Shown here: one piece after another, positions 23,182 through 32,755 of the stretch
How positions within the stretch are numbered: position 1 is the stretch's first letter
Layout: the number at the start of each line of letters is the position of its first letter
NCBI GenBank assembly: GCA_021151665.1
Contig: JAGKWW010000008.1
Location: 1 to 64,000, forward strand
Length of the DNA stretch: 64,000 nucleotides
Direction: 5' to 3'
Origin: Flavobacteriaceae bacterium
GTDB taxonomy: Bacteria; Bacteroidota; Bacteroidia; Flavobacteriales; Flavobacteriaceae
Notes under the pieces: model-generated
What the model saw: the letters and a program-made list of their open reading frames with translations, nothing else
The model's database searches: none
What the model was told of the DNA's origin: nothing
Translations under genes and position numbers: made by a program

Positions 23182-26100
23182 ATGAAGAACTTATTCTATC
23201 TTTTGGCGGTATTGCTGTCAATACCCACAGCCGGCATAGCGCAAAAAATAAAAGAGAAAGCCGACCCTGATTATCAATGTTTCTTTGATCATCGACTTAG
23301 TGAAGAGAAAAAAGACCACGGTTTTAATTTACGGCTTGAAGACATAGAAAGGCAAGTATTTGAGTATAAAAAAAGATCGTCTTTTGCCCGTACCGGTCCC
23401 AATGACAATATTGTAATACCAGTTGTTGTTACCGTAATAAATACAGGATCGAATCAACCTGAAAATATAAGTGACAATCAAATTGCAACGCAAATCAGCG
23501 TGCTTAACCAGCAATTTCAAAACTTTGGCATTCGTTTTTGCATTGCACGGCGTGATGCGGTCGGCACGATTACAGGTGCTACGCCGGGCATATTTCGTAT
23601 AACTAATACGGCGCTTTCAAATTTCGATATTACTACCGAAGAATCGTTATTAACTACCCCGTCAGGTTATATCTTACCTAATTACCGATACCTCAAAATA
23701 TATGTGGTTAAATCTATTAGCGGTCCAGTAACAGATGGAGTTATACAGGGATATTCCTCATTTCCTGGATTTACATCTGTATTCGACGGGATCGTTATCC
23801 GGGCTGACACCTTTGGAAATAGCGCTGACCCACTATGTACCGCCTGCTATCTAAATCCGCAATTTAACCAAGGCACAATACTTACCCACGAGATAGGCCA
23901 TTATTTTGGGCTATATCACACGTTTGAAATGGGCTGTAACGAGATTTACCACAACAACGACTGTGCTAACCTTGGCGATAGAGTCTGTGATACACCACCG
24001 GTAGCAGTAAAAAATACAGGATGTCCCATAAACATTAATTCATGTAACGAAGCAAACGATTTGCCCGACAATATTAACAATTACATGGACTATACTAACC
24101 AGTCCTGCCGAAACAATTTTACCGATGGACAGGTCGACAGAATGTTCGCGATGTTGGCAATGTATCGAAGTGAACTCATTTCTCAGAGCAATTTAATTAC
24201 AGCAGACGCCTGCATGCCAGCGGGTATCTCCGCCACCTTTACCTCAAGTACGAATGCACCATGCGCCAATGCCACCGTAGTATTTACTGCTTCTAATAAC
24301 ACCTCGGGGTCTACATACTACTGGGATTTTGGCGATGGTAGCACTTCAACCCTGCAAAACCCCTCACATGTATTTTCGCCGACCGGAAGTGCTTACAATG
24401 TAACGTTGACTGTAACAAATGGAGCGCAATATCTTACCAGTACACAGCAAATTTTTAGTTCAAACTGCACTCCAATCCTAAATACAGACACAAATTGGTT
24501 TTTAAGTTGGCGAAACGCGCTGAGTTTTCAAACAGGTGTTCCTTTGCAGACTCCGGTTACAATTACTCCTCAAAGTGAAAACTTCGCAGAATTAGCAGCG
24601 GCGCAGAGTAATTCGTCTGGTCAATTACTGTTTTTTACAAATGGTCAAAGGGTTTTTAATGCGAGCCAAATTCAAATCAACCCCGTCGCTTTAAAAGGCA
24701 ATATAAGCTCTTACGACGGCGTATTAATAATACCTAATCCTGCTAATGCTAATGAATTTTATATATTAAGCAAGGATGCAACGACATACAATAGCTCAGG
24801 GATTCGTATTCCGGGATCCGAAGGCTTTAGATATCACAAAGTGCAAGTTTCGGGTACTACAGCTTCATTAACTACATCAAACACTAACATCGCTATAACA
24901 ACAAATCCAACCAACTATTTGGTTGGAAATGACGGTGCAGTTTTGGGGAGTGAAGGAATTGCTGCTGTACAACATTGCTCAGGATATTGGGTAATAACGG
25001 GTATGCTGAAGACAACAGGTTTCTTTGTAGCCGTTTATAATCTAAATTCAAGCGGTGCGATTGTTCATCATAGCGAATTCTCTCTACCGATTACGGGTCA
25101 ATTTGGGCCATACCAATCCTCTTTAAAAGCATCGCCAGACGGCAACAAATTAGTTTTATGTGGTTTAAATGTGCCGTATTTTCTATTAGATTTCAATAAA
25201 TATACTGGCGTAGTCTCGAATCCAATAGACCTTAGTATTTCAGGAAGGGGCGCATGTTTTAGCCCTGACTCAAAACTTTTATATATAAGCGGAATACCTC
25301 AATTTACAGAGACAGACATTTATCAATATAATTTAGATGCGATTAATATTGTATCGGGCAGAAAAATAATATCCACCGTTTCTACTGACACAGGTCAAAT
25401 GCAAAATGGCCCTGATGGAAAAATTTATATGAGTCGGTGGGCAGGTCGGATGGGAGTAATACATTATCCAAATGTTTTGTCTACGGCATCTAATCCAAAT
25501 GCTTGCGGATTCTCACCATATGGGCCATCATTGCAAAATTCCGGACAATACGGGAATATGAATCTCATTAACGCAAAAATAACAACCGCCTATAACAATA
25601 CCATCACAATGCATCCAACAGGCTGTCTTAGTTATCAATTTTTTGCCAACACCTGCGGTTCAACTTTTTCCTGGAACTTTGGCGATCCCTCATCCGGGGC
25701 AAATACCGCTTCAACGGCTAACGCGAGCCATACTTTTTCCGGCCCAGGAACATATACGGTAACATTGACAACTGCCAGCCTAACTCTTACAAAGCAAGTT
25801 ACGATATCGAATCCTTCGGTCGAGGTTTTAGGTAATAATGTGGCTTGTGTTGAAGACCCCAATAACGCTACCAATCATTCTATCACGCTTCCTGACGGGG
25901 GGTCTGTAATTTGGACGGTAAGCGGCGGAAGTATCGTGAGCGCTAATAATAGATCTGATGTGACAGTTCACTGGACAAGCCTTCCGGGTACGATAACGGC
26001 AACTGTTACTGCTGCCGGCGGATGCGCAACCTCTTCCTCCGTGCAGGTGCTTTCTCAGTGCTACGCGCCTTGTACCAATAGCCTCACCCTAAGTAACCAG

Positions 26101-26553
26101 CAACAATCCGGTAATCAGGTGTTCCGTGTAGCCGCAGATATAACAACGAATCAAAATTATCTTGTAGAAAATCTCCAGACCACCGAACTGATCGCAGGTA
26201 ATTCAATACAGTTAAATCCCAATTCTTATGTTACGCCAGGGTCGCAATTTACAGCTAAAATCGAACCTTGCAGTTGGTCAAGAGTGCAGGATACTAATAA
26301 TGGAAAAACACTGAATGAAGCCAGCATCTTAATAATATCTCCTAACCCTACAACTGGCATACTAAACATTACCGGCACCCCTGTTACTGAAGTGACAGTA
26401 TATGATTTGATCGGGAATATTGTCTTTAAACGAAATATTTATAAAGAGTCTGAATCCTCTATAGATATATCGTTGCTTTCACAAGGAGTCTATTTGCTCA
26501 GGGCTTCTCTTGAGAACGACAAAACAGAAACAGTAAAAATTATAAAAAATTAG
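23182..26553 (+). CDS. giant secreted M43 metalloprotease with PKD domains and T9SS sorting domain
   Basis: A 1123-residue protein. The start at 23182 (MKNLFYLL, signal cut after GIAQ) is used although the frame is open further upstream inside the previous gene. The M43 protease site HEIGHYFGLYH lies at 236-246. A PKD domain follows near residue 360 (WDFGDGST), then a segment of about 350 residues that looks propeller-like (SPDSKLLYISG), a second PKD-like domain near 825 (WNFGDPSS), and a type A sorting domain at the end (ISPNPTTG). Transcribed with the fibre-like gene. Likely a surface or secreted enzyme. Confidence 0.88.
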   Translation: MKNLFYLLAVLLSIPTAGIAQKIKEKADPDYQCFFDHRLSEEKKDHGFNLRLEDIERQVFEYKKRSSFARTGPNDNIVIPVVVTVINTGSNQPENISDNQIATQISVLNQQFQNFGIRFCIARRDAVGTITGATPGIFRITNTALSNFDITTEESLLTTPSGYILPNYRYLKIYVVKSISGPVTDGVIQGYSSFPGFTSVFDGIVIRADTFGNSADPLCTACYLNPQFNQGTILTHEIGHYFGLYHTFEMGCNEIYHNNDCANLGDRVCDTPPVAVKNTGCPININSCNEANDLPDNINNYMDYTNQSCRNNFTDGQVDRMFAMLAMYRSELISQSNLITADACMPAGISATFTSSTNAPCANATVVFTASNNTSGSTYYWDFGDGSTSTLQNPSHVFSPTGSAYNVTLTVTNGAQYLTSTQQIFSSNCTPILNTDTNWFLSWRNALSFQTGVPLQTPVTITPQSENFAELAAAQSNSSGQLLFFTNGQRVFNASQIQINPVALKGNISSYDGVLIIPNPANANEFYILSKDATTYNSSGIRIPGSEGFRYHKVQVSGTTASLTTSNTNIAITTNPTNYLVGNDGAVLGSEGIAAVQHCSGYWVITGMLKTTGFFVAVYNLNSSGAIVHHSEFSLPITGQFGPYQSSLKASPDGNKLVLCGLNVPYFLLDFNKYTGVVSNPIDLSISGRGACFSPDSKLLYISGIPQFTETDIYQYNLDAINIVSGRKIISTVSTDTGQMQNGPDGKIYMSRWAGRMGVIHYPNVLSTASNPNACGFSPYGPSLQNSGQYGNMNLINAKITTAYNNTITMHPTGCLSYQFFANTCGSTFSWNFGDPSSGANTASTANASHTFSGPGTYTVTLTTASLTLTKQVTISNPSVEVLGNNVACVEDPNNATNHSITLPDGGSVIWTVSGGSIVSANNRSDVTVHWTSLPGTITATVTAAGGCATSSSVQVLSQCYAPCTNSLTLSNQQQSGNQVFRVAADITTNQNYLVENLQTTELIAGNSIQLNPNSYVTPGSQFTAKIEPCSWSRVQDTNNGKTLNEASILIISPNPTTGILNITGTPVTEVTVYDLIGNIVFKRNIYKESESSIDISLLSQGVYLLRASLENDKTETVKIIKN

Positions 26554-26560
26554 CGAATCC

Positions 26561-26588
26561 AAAGCACCGCAATAGCGGTGCTTTTTTT
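26561..26588 (+). terminator. terminator of the giant M43 protease gene
   Basis: 10-bp stem (26561-26570 with 26575-26584), AATA loop, T run. The stem core GCACCGC is shared with the terminator at 22061. Confidence 0.88.
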
Positions 26589-26684
26589 GTTAAATAACGG
26601 ATGCTTTACCTTTTGAAAACAGAGCCTTTACTTGCCGAAGCACCATGCGTTCTACTTTTACGGCTCAATCAAAAAGATACAGGC

Positions 26685-27545
26685 ATGAAAAAAATTTACT
26701 TAATCCTTGCTGTAGCCATGTGCAGCAACTTTGCAAATGCACAAGTTGTAATCAGCCAGGTGTATGGCGGCGGCGGCAATTCGGGCGCGACCTACACCCA
26801 TGATTTTATCGAACTTTTCAATCGCGGAAATACTGCAGTCACATTGTCAGGCTACACATTGCAGTACTCCTCGGCTACCGGTGCCTTTTCGGCTACTAAC
26901 CGCCAAACGCTGCCGGACATCACGATACAGCCCGGAAAATACTACCTGATACAGGAAGCTAAAGGAAGTGGCGGCACCACTCCGTTGCCGGCACCGGATC
27001 TTATTACAACGGAAGAAGGCAACAATGTTATATTAGCACTATCAGGAACCAATGGTAAAGTTGCGCTGGCGAACAACAGCACCCTGGTGACATCCGCCAC
27101 CGATGCGAACGTTGTTGATCTTGTGGGCTACGGCACCGCAAATGTGTATGAAGGCGCCGGCGCCGTTGCAGCATTGACCAATACGACCGCGGCACTACGC
27201 AATAACGACGGATGTGCCGACACTAACAGCAACAGTTCCGATTTTACCACAGCCGCGCCTGCACCACGCAACAGCAGTACACCTGCCCATAGCTGCAGTT
27301 TGGGAACAGGCGATTTTGAAGCTCCTGGTGTGTCCATTTATCCTAATCCGGTGTCAGATGGCATACTGCATATTGTTGCTGCCGCCGGCGATAAAGCTGT
27401 GAGCATTTATGATATGTTGGGAAAACAGGTACTCTTTGCAATTACAGACGATGCCTTGAGCACAGCATCGCTAAATCCGGGTATTTATATCGTGAAGATT
27501 ACAATGGGAGATAGCGCCACCACAAAAAAACTGATAATAAAATAG
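26685..27545 (+). CDS. lamin-tail-domain secreted protein with T9SS sorting domain
   Basis: A 286-residue secreted protein. Start at 26685 gives a signal peptide (MKKIYLILAVAM, cut after ANAQ). Residues 23-175 form a lamin tail domain, recognisable from VVISQVYGGGGNSG and DFIELFNRG, with the ending typical of extracellular bacterial LTD proteins. The C-terminus is a type A sorting domain (VSIYPNPVSDG to KKLIIK). LTD modules often accompany secreted nucleases and adhesins; no nuclease motif is present here, so binding is the more likely role. Confidence 0.85.
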   Translation: MKKIYLILAVAMCSNFANAQVVISQVYGGGGNSGATYTHDFIELFNRGNTAVTLSGYTLQYSSATGAFSATNRQTLPDITIQPGKYYLIQEAKGSGGTTPLPAPDLITTEEGNNVILALSGTNGKVALANNSTLVTSATDANVVDLVGYGTANVYEGAGAVAALTNTTAALRNNDGCADTNSNSSDFTTAAPAPRNSSTPAHSCSLGTGDFEAPGVSIYPNPVSDGILHIVAAAGDKAVSIYDMLGKQVLFAITDDALSTASLNPGIYIVKITMGDSATTKKLIIK

Positions 27546-27563
27546 ACTATTAAGCCATCACAT

Positions 27564-27590
27564 ATACCCCTGCAACATCAGGGGTATTTT
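27564..27590 (+). terminator. terminator of the lamin-tail gene
   Basis: 9-bp stem (27564-27572 with 27579-27587), 6-base loop, T tract. Confidence 0.85.
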
Positions 27591-27596
27591 TATTTG

Positions 27597-27604
27597 TACC
27601 TTTG
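27597..27604 (+). promoter_or_regulatory. -7 element of the LuxE-like gene
   Basis: TACCTTTG, a full match to TAnnTTTG. It overlaps a possible TTG start at 27602 and therefore argues for the TTG at 27620 as the true start. Confidence 0.6.
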
Positions 27605-27619
27605 CCAAAACAATTTGCA

Positions 27620-28600
27620 TTGGTAACCGCGGGCGACATATTTTCTATCGGAAGCAAAAAAGAGTTTGAAAAGATCACGATGAAGGTCTTCAGGCACCAG
27701 TATGATAATAATATGGTATACCATGACTTTTGCAATCTTTTGAAACGCAGTAAAGAGAATGTAAAGTCGATTAAAGACATCCCATTCCTCCCCATACAGT
27801 TTTTCAAATCGCACGATGTTTTAAGTTCGACGGATGATGTGCAGGAAATATTCACCAGTAGCGGCACTACCGGAATGGCAACGAGCCGCCACCTGGTTAC
27901 CGACTTATCTTACTACGAGCAAAGTTTCCGGCAGGCTTTCGCGAGGTTTTATGGAAATATAGAAGATTACGTTGTCTTAGCGCTTCTCCCTTCTTACCTT
28001 GAGCGTGACGGATCTTCGCTGATTTACATGGTAGACGACCTTATTAAAGCATCCCATAATACTGATAGCGGCTTTTACCTGAGCGACTATGATGCGCTTA
28101 TCGCGAAGCTGGAGCATCTGGATGACGCCGGGCAAAATGTTTTGCTCATAGGCGTAACATATGCCCTGCTAGACCTTGTGGAGAAGAAGCAATTTTCGCT
28201 TAAAAACACCATTATCATGGAAACCGGGGGCATGAAAGGCCGCCGCCGCGAAATGATTCGCGAAGAGCTGCACGAGGTATTGTGCAACGGCTTCGGCGTG
28301 GCCAAGATACACAGTGAATACGGAATGACCGAATTACTTTCGCAAGCCTATTCTTTGGGTGATGGGATCTTCGAATGCCCACCGTGGATGGATATCCTCA
28401 TTCGCGACACGGAAGATGCCCTGGCGTATAAAGATTACGGCCGAAATGGCGGCATCAACGTGATCGACCTGGCCAATTATAACTCCTGCTCTTTTATTGC
28501 TACCCAGGATCTCGGAAAGAAATATCCCAATCAGTCGTTTGAGGTACTGGGGCGTTTTGACAACAGCGACATCCGCGGGTGCAACCTGATGGTATTATAA
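27620..28600 (+). CDS. LuxE-like acyl-protein synthetase family protein
   Basis: A 326-residue protein of the adenylate-forming family. Seen motifs are FTSSGTTGMATSRHLV near residue 88 (AMP-binding loop), METGGMKGRR near 200 and HSEYGMTELLSQAY near 233. LuxE proteins activate and transfer fatty acyl groups; in Bacteroidota this gene sits among core genes without luciferase, so the acyl acceptor is unknown. The frame opens at a TTG at 27602, but a -7 element covers that codon; the TTG at 27620 gives a start close to the conserved N-terminus. Confidence 0.8.
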   Translation: MVTAGDIFSIGSKKEFEKITMKVFRHQYDNNMVYHDFCNLLKRSKENVKSIKDIPFLPIQFFKSHDVLSSTDDVQEIFTSSGTTGMATSRHLVTDLSYYEQSFRQAFARFYGNIEDYVVLALLPSYLERDGSSLIYMVDDLIKASHNTDSGFYLSDYDALIAKLEHLDDAGQNVLLIGVTYALLDLVEKKQFSLKNTIIMETGGMKGRRREMIREELHEVLCNGFGVAKIHSEYGMTELLSQAYSLGDGIFECPPWMDILIRDTEDALAYKDYGRNGGINVIDLANYNSCSFIATQDLGKKYPNQSFEVLGRFDNSDIRGCNLMVL

Positions 28601-28633
28601 ATTCATACTGAAGATCTCAGAATTCAGATGGCA

Positions 28634-28657
28634 TAAAAAAAGGAGCCGAAGCTCCTT
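28634..28657 (-). terminator. tyrS terminator overlapping its stop codon
   Basis: Stem AAGGAGC (28640-28646) with GCTCCTT (28651-28657) and a CGAA loop, followed on the minus strand by seven T. The stem includes the first bases of the tyrS stop region at 28656-28658. Confidence 0.8.
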
Positions 28658-29957
28658 ATTTCACATTCAGTATATAATAGTTTTTCTTTCCTTTTTGCAG
28701 CAGGACGAATTGCCCGTTTATAAGGTCAGTTTCTGTGATATTGTAATCTTCGCCAACCTTCTCGCGGTTTACAGAGATTGCATTTTCTTTAAGTGCTCTC
28801 CTTGCCTCGCTGTTTGATGCCAGGAAACCACCTTTGCCTGCAAGCGCGTCTACAATTCCGAGGCCCGCTCCAATATCTCCCTTGGTAATCTCCGCTTGAG
28901 GAACGCCTTCAAAAACATCAAGGAAAGTAGCCGCGTCAAGCGACTTCAGATCTTCTGAAGTAGCATTGCCAAACAAGATGCCGCTCGCCTTGACTGCGGT
29001 TTCCAGTTCTTCGCGCGAATGCACAAAAATGGTAACTTCTTCGGCCAGGCGTTTTTGAAGCAATCTTAAATGCGGGGCATGCTGATGTTCGGCTATTAAC
29101 GCCTCTACGGTTTCTTTATCAAGGAAGGTAAATATCTTAATATACTTTTCGGCATCCACGTCTGTCGTGTTGAGCCAGAACTGGTAGAATTTGTAAACCG
29201 AAGTCTTATCGGCATCCAACCATACATTACCACCTTCGCTTTTACCGAATTTAGAGCCATCTGCCTTAGTAATCAACGGACAGGTCATGGCGAAAGCTTC
29301 TTTGTTGCCCTCGTCATTCATACGGCGGATAAGCTCTGTACCTGTAGTGATATTTCCCCACTGGTCGCTGCCGCCAAGCTGCAATTTAGCATTCATATGC
29401 TTATGCAAATGGTAAAAATCATAACCCTGTATCAGCTGGTAGGTAAACTCGGTAAACGACATTCCGTTGCCTGCCTCGCCCGAGATCCTTTTCTTTACCG
29501 AATCTTTTGCCATCATGTAATTAACGGTAATCCGCTTGCCCACATCACGTACAAAATCGATAAACGAAAATTCCTTGATCCAGTCGTAGTTATTTACCAG
29601 CACCGGCGCATTAGCTTCAGATGAGTTAAAATCAAGGAAACGCGAAAGCACGCGCTTTATCCCGGCCACATTTTTAGCAAGGGTTTCTTCGTTCAGAAGA
29701 TTCCGCTCGTCTGATTTGCCCGACGGGTCTCCAATCATACCGGTGGCGCCCCCCACAAGCGCAATAGGTTTATGACCGCATTTGTAAAGGTGAACCAGAA
29801 TGATGATAGGCACAAGGCTGCCGATGTGCAATGAATCTGACGTAGGGTCAAAACCGATATAAGCTGTTGTCATTTCCTTATTCAGTTGTTCTTCTGTACC
29901 AGGCATCATATCGTGTATGAGCCCTCTCCATCGCAGTTCTTCGGTAAAATTCTTCAT
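28656..29957 (-). CDS. tyrS: tyrosyl-tRNA synthetase
   Basis: A 433-residue class I synthetase. The start at 29957 (MKNFTEELRWRG) matches the family N-terminus; the longer open frame runs into the divergent epimerase gene. The HIGH motif appears as HIGS at 44-47, the KMSKS loop as KFGKS near residue 235, and the C-terminus is an S4 RNA-binding domain (RALKENAISVNREKV). A -7 element lies at 29978-29985. Confidence 0.97.
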   Translation of the reverse strand: MKNFTEELRWRGLIHDMMPGTEEQLNKEMTTAYIGFDPTSDSLHIGSLVPIIILVHLYKCGHKPIALVGGATGMIGDPSGKSDERNLLNEETLAKNVAGIKRVLSRFLDFNSSEANAPVLVNNYDWIKEFSFIDFVRDVGKRITVNYMMAKDSVKKRISGEAGNGMSFTEFTYQLIQGYDFYHLHKHMNAKLQLGGSDQWGNITTGTELIRRMNDEGNKEAFAMTCPLITKADGSKFGKSEGGNVWLDADKTSVYKFYQFWLNTTDVDAEKYIKIFTFLDKETVEALIAEHQHAPHLRLLQKRLAEEVTIFVHSREELETAVKASGILFGNATSEDLKSLDAATFLDVFEGVPQAEITKGDIGAGLGIVDALAGKGGFLASNSEARRALKENAISVNREKVGEDYNITETDLINGQFVLLQKGKKNYYILNVK

Positions 29958-29977
29958 ATCATTGCTATTAACGCCTG

Positions 29978-29985
29978 CAAAGATA
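29978..29985 (-). promoter_or_regulatory. -7 element of tyrS
   Basis: TATCTTTG on the minus strand, 21 bases before the tyrS start; full match to TAnnTTTG. It is divergent from the element at 30027. Confidence 0.6.
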
Positions 29986-30026
29986 GCAATTCGGCTATTT
30001 GGCGGCGATGGGTTTTCAATAATTCT

Positions 30027-30034
30027 TACATTTG
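30027..30034 (+). promoter_or_regulatory. -7 element of the epimerase gene
   Basis: TACATTTG, full match to TAnnTTTG, ending 5 bases before the ATG at 30040, so the transcript is nearly leaderless. Confidence 0.6.
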
Positions 30035-30039
30035 CAGCT

Positions 30040-31035
30040 ATGGTATTGATAACCGGCGGAACCGGCCTTGTAGGGGCACATTTATTACTCAGGCTTGCCG
30101 GCGGCAAACAAAGGCTTCGTGCCCTGTATCGTAATACTGAAACCATTGCCAAAACCGAAGCACTTTTCAACCACTACGGTAACCCTCACTTCGACAGTAT
30201 AGAATGGGTACAGGGCGACATCATCGATGTTCCTTCGCTGGAAGCAGCGTTTGCAGGCATTACCCATGTATACCACTGTGCCGCCTTTATTTCTTATGAC
30301 CCTAAAGATGAAGCACTGCTCCGGAAAATAAATATTGAAGGCACCGCAAATATGGTCAATTGCGCATTGCATTTTGGGGTGGAAAAATTTTGCCATGTAA
30401 GTTCGGTTGCAGCGCTTGGCGATCCTCGCGAAGGCGAAAACATAATTACTGAAGAAACAGAATGGAACCCCGAAATAAGCCACCACGACTACGCCCTGAG
30501 CAAGCATGGCGCCGAAATGGAGGTTTGGCGGGCATGGCAGGAGGGGCTCAACGTTGTTATTGTGAACCCCGGACTGATATTTGGTTATGGATTCTGGAGC
30601 CAGGGAAGCGGACAGGTCTATTCGGCAGTTGCCAATGGGCAGAAGTTCTACACGAAAGGCACCTGCGGTATTGTGGCTGTAGAAGATCTTACAGCCATCA
30701 TGGTTCAGCTTATGGAGTCAGGCATTTCGGGCGAACGGTATACCATCGTAGCTGAAAATGTTACGCTGCAGCACCTGTTTGCAGTAATTGCCGGAGGAAT
30801 GAATAAAAAAGCTCCCGATGTATATGCATCACCTTTTATGACGGGGCTGGCCTGGCGTATCGACTGGTTTTTGAATAATGTTTTGCTGCAAAAAAGAAAA
30901 TTATCCAAAGCTATTGCACGCGCTTCGCACAGCACGCACATTTTTGATAACGAAAAAATAAAAAATACTCTGGGCTTCACTTTCGTGAATATGGATGAAT
31001 ACCTAACTGTACTCGCCGGAAAATTCAGGAAATAA
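30040..31035 (+). CDS. NAD-dependent epimerase/dehydratase family protein
   Basis: A 331-residue extended short-chain dehydrogenase. The nucleotide motif TGGTGLVG lies at residues 5-12 and the catalytic YxxxK (YALSK) near 150. The start at 30040 puts the Rossmann motif at the very N-terminus, as usual. The substrate class cannot be read directly; it resembles dihydroflavonol-reductase-like proteins. Its stop abuts the stop of the convergent DUF4296 gene. Confidence 0.82.
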   Translation: MVLITGGTGLVGAHLLLRLAGGKQRLRALYRNTETIAKTEALFNHYGNPHFDSIEWVQGDIIDVPSLEAAFAGITHVYHCAAFISYDPKDEALLRKINIEGTANMVNCALHFGVEKFCHVSSVAALGDPREGENIITEETEWNPEISHHDYALSKHGAEMEVWRAWQEGLNVVIVNPGLIFGYGFWSQGSGQVYSAVANGQKFYTKGTCGIVAVEDLTAIMVQLMESGISGERYTIVAENVTLQHLFAVIAGGMNKKAPDVYASPFMTGLAWRIDWFLNNVLLQKRKLSKAIARASHSTHIFDNEKIKNTLGFTFVNMDEYLTVLAGKFRK

Positions 31036-31407
31036 CTATCGCTTCTTCGGATTCGGAAGCGTGTTATCGGGCGCTTTAGGACTTATACTGTTATCATGCT
31101 TAAGCCTATCCTTAATCTGCTGTTGCATTGCCTGGTAGCTTTCAAGATCAGAAGCATAATAGCGTTGGTTTTGCACAAACGTTGCACTGTCTAAGGCATA
31201 TTTTTTTTTGAGGTACTCTTTCAGGTTTATTCTCGACACCGACGGATTTTCCATCGCTGTAGAATTCACAGCCTGTATCAGCGCCACATCATATAATATA
31301 TCGGTCATTTCCTCTTTAGGGATCAAATGATCCGGCTCGGGCACAGGATTATCATTGCAGGACACTGCAAGGTATAGCACAAAGGCAGAAATGATAAGCT
31401 TTTTCAT
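31036..31407 (-). CDS. DUF4296 lipoprotein
   Basis: A 123-residue lipoprotein with lipobox LAVSC (Cys17), then the DUF4296 domain (IPKEEMTDILYDVALIQAV) and a Pro/Lys-rich tail. The family is confined to Bacteroidota and has no assigned function. It follows pyrC by 3 bases in the GT2-pyrC-DUF4296 operon. Confidence 0.85.
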   Translation of the reverse strand: MKKLIISAFVLYLAVSCNDNPVPEPDHLIPKEEMTDILYDVALIQAVNSTAMENPSVSRINLKEYLKKKYALDSATFVQNQRYYASDLESYQAMQQQIKDRLKHDNSISPKAPDNTLPNPKKR

Positions 31408-31410
31408 AGG

Positions 31411-32748
31411 CTATCTGTCAAAGGTAAGTCGCTCGCCACAACGAACGTCTTTAACTTTAAAGTTGTTGTATACCAGCTGGCCGTTTACAAAGGTATGGGT
31501 TATTCTCGATTTAAAGTTAACCCCCTCAAAAGGCGACCATCCGCATTTGTAAAGGATGTTCTCCTTTTTAACGTTCCAGGGCAGGCCCGGGTTTACAATA
31601 ACAAGGTCGGCAAAGTACCCTTCCTTCACAAAACCGCGCTTCTCTATTTTAAATAGTTTTGCAGGGTTGTGCGACATCTTCTCTACCACTTTTTCAAGCG
31701 AGATCTTTTTTTGGTGCCACGCCTCGAACATTGCTACTACAGAATGCTGCACCAATGGCCCTCCGGAGGGTGAAGAGGTGTATGGGTTTTTCTTTTCTTC
31801 CAATGTATGTGGTGCGTGGTCTGTAGCGATAACGTCGATACGGTCGTCCAATAGCGCTTTCCAGAGGGCATCCCTGTCGGCAGCTGTTTTTACAGCAGGA
31901 TTCCATTTGATGAGGGCACCCTTCTTGTCATAATCTTCATCGGTAAACCAGAGATGATGGATGCAAACCTCGGCCGTGATCTTCTTATCTTCAAGCGGTA
32001 TTTTGTTGGTGAAAAGTTCGGTTTCTTTCGCCGTAGAAACATGGAACACGTGCAGCCTGGCACCTGTTTTCTTTGCCAGCTCCACGGCCCGTGAAGATGA
32101 AATGTAACACGCTTCTGTACTGCGGATGAGCGGATGGAATTTTACGGGGATGTCATCACCGTATTCTGCCTTATATTTTTCAAGGTTTTGTTTGATTGTA
32201 GCTTCATCTTCGCAATGTACCGCAATGAGCAACGGTGTGCTTGAGAATATCTTTTCGAGCACCTCTTCGTTATCCACCAGCATATTGCCTGTAGAGGATC
32301 CCAGGAAAAGCTTTAAACCTGCAACGTTTTTAGGATCGGTTTTCAGTATTTCCTCAAGGTTATCGTTGGTACCGCCCATCATAAACGAATAGTTGGCATA
32401 CGATGTCTCTGCGGCACGTTGGTATTTTTGCTCGAGAAGCTCCTGCGTTACAGCATTGGGTATTGTGTTAGGCTGCTCTATGAAAGAGGTAACACCGCCG
32501 GCTACAGCTGCCCTGGACTCCGATTCTATCGTGCCTTTATGCGTAAGCCCTGGCTCACGGAAATGCACCTGGTCGTCAATAGCGCCGGGTATCAGGTAGT
32601 TACCCTCGGCATCTACAATCTTAAAGTCGGGCTTTGCGCTAATACTCTCGCCGATTTCTTTAATAAACCTGTCCTCAATTAATAAGTCACCTTCAAATAT
32701 CGACCCTTCATTAATAATGCGGGCGTTCTTTATTAAAATCCTGTTCAT
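31411..32748 (-). CDS. pyrC: dihydroorotase
   Basis: A 445-residue amidohydrolase of pyrimidine synthesis, closing carbamoyl-aspartate to dihydroorotate. The metal-site strand reads DDQVHFREPG at 58-67, with Gln60 where many family members have the first His of HxH. The later ATDHAPH motif and KLFLGSSTGN (probable carboxylated Lys region) are intact. Bacteroidota dihydroorotases often have this DDQVHFR form. It follows the glycosyltransferase gene by 7 bases. Confidence 0.9.
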   Translation of the reverse strand: MNRILIKNARIINEGSIFEGDLLIEDRFIKEIGESISAKPDFKIVDAEGNYLIPGAIDDQVHFREPGLTHKGTIESESRAAVAGGVTSFIEQPNTIPNAVTQELLEQKYQRAAETSYANYSFMMGGTNDNLEEILKTDPKNVAGLKLFLGSSTGNMLVDNEEVLEKIFSSTPLLIAVHCEDEATIKQNLEKYKAEYGDDIPVKFHPLIRSTEACYISSSRAVELAKKTGARLHVFHVSTAKETELFTNKIPLEDKKITAEVCIHHLWFTDEDYDKKGALIKWNPAVKTAADRDALWKALLDDRIDVIATDHAPHTLEEKKNPYTSSPSGGPLVQHSVVAMFEAWHQKKISLEKVVEKMSHNPAKLFKIEKRGFVKEGYFADLVIVNPGLPWNVKKENILYKCGWSPFEGVNFKSRITHTFVNGQLVYNNFKVKDVRCGERLTFDR

Positions 32749-32755
32749 GTGTTCG

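Noticed and set aside
29958..30170. N-terminal extension of tyrosyl-tRNA synthetase
   Set aside because: It would overlap the divergent epimerase gene and its -7 element; the family start is at 29957.
31450..32748. Inactive dihydroorotase because of Gln60
   Set aside because: The DDQVHFREPG form is, to my knowledge, common in Bacteroidota dihydroorotases, and the other metal-site motifs are intact.
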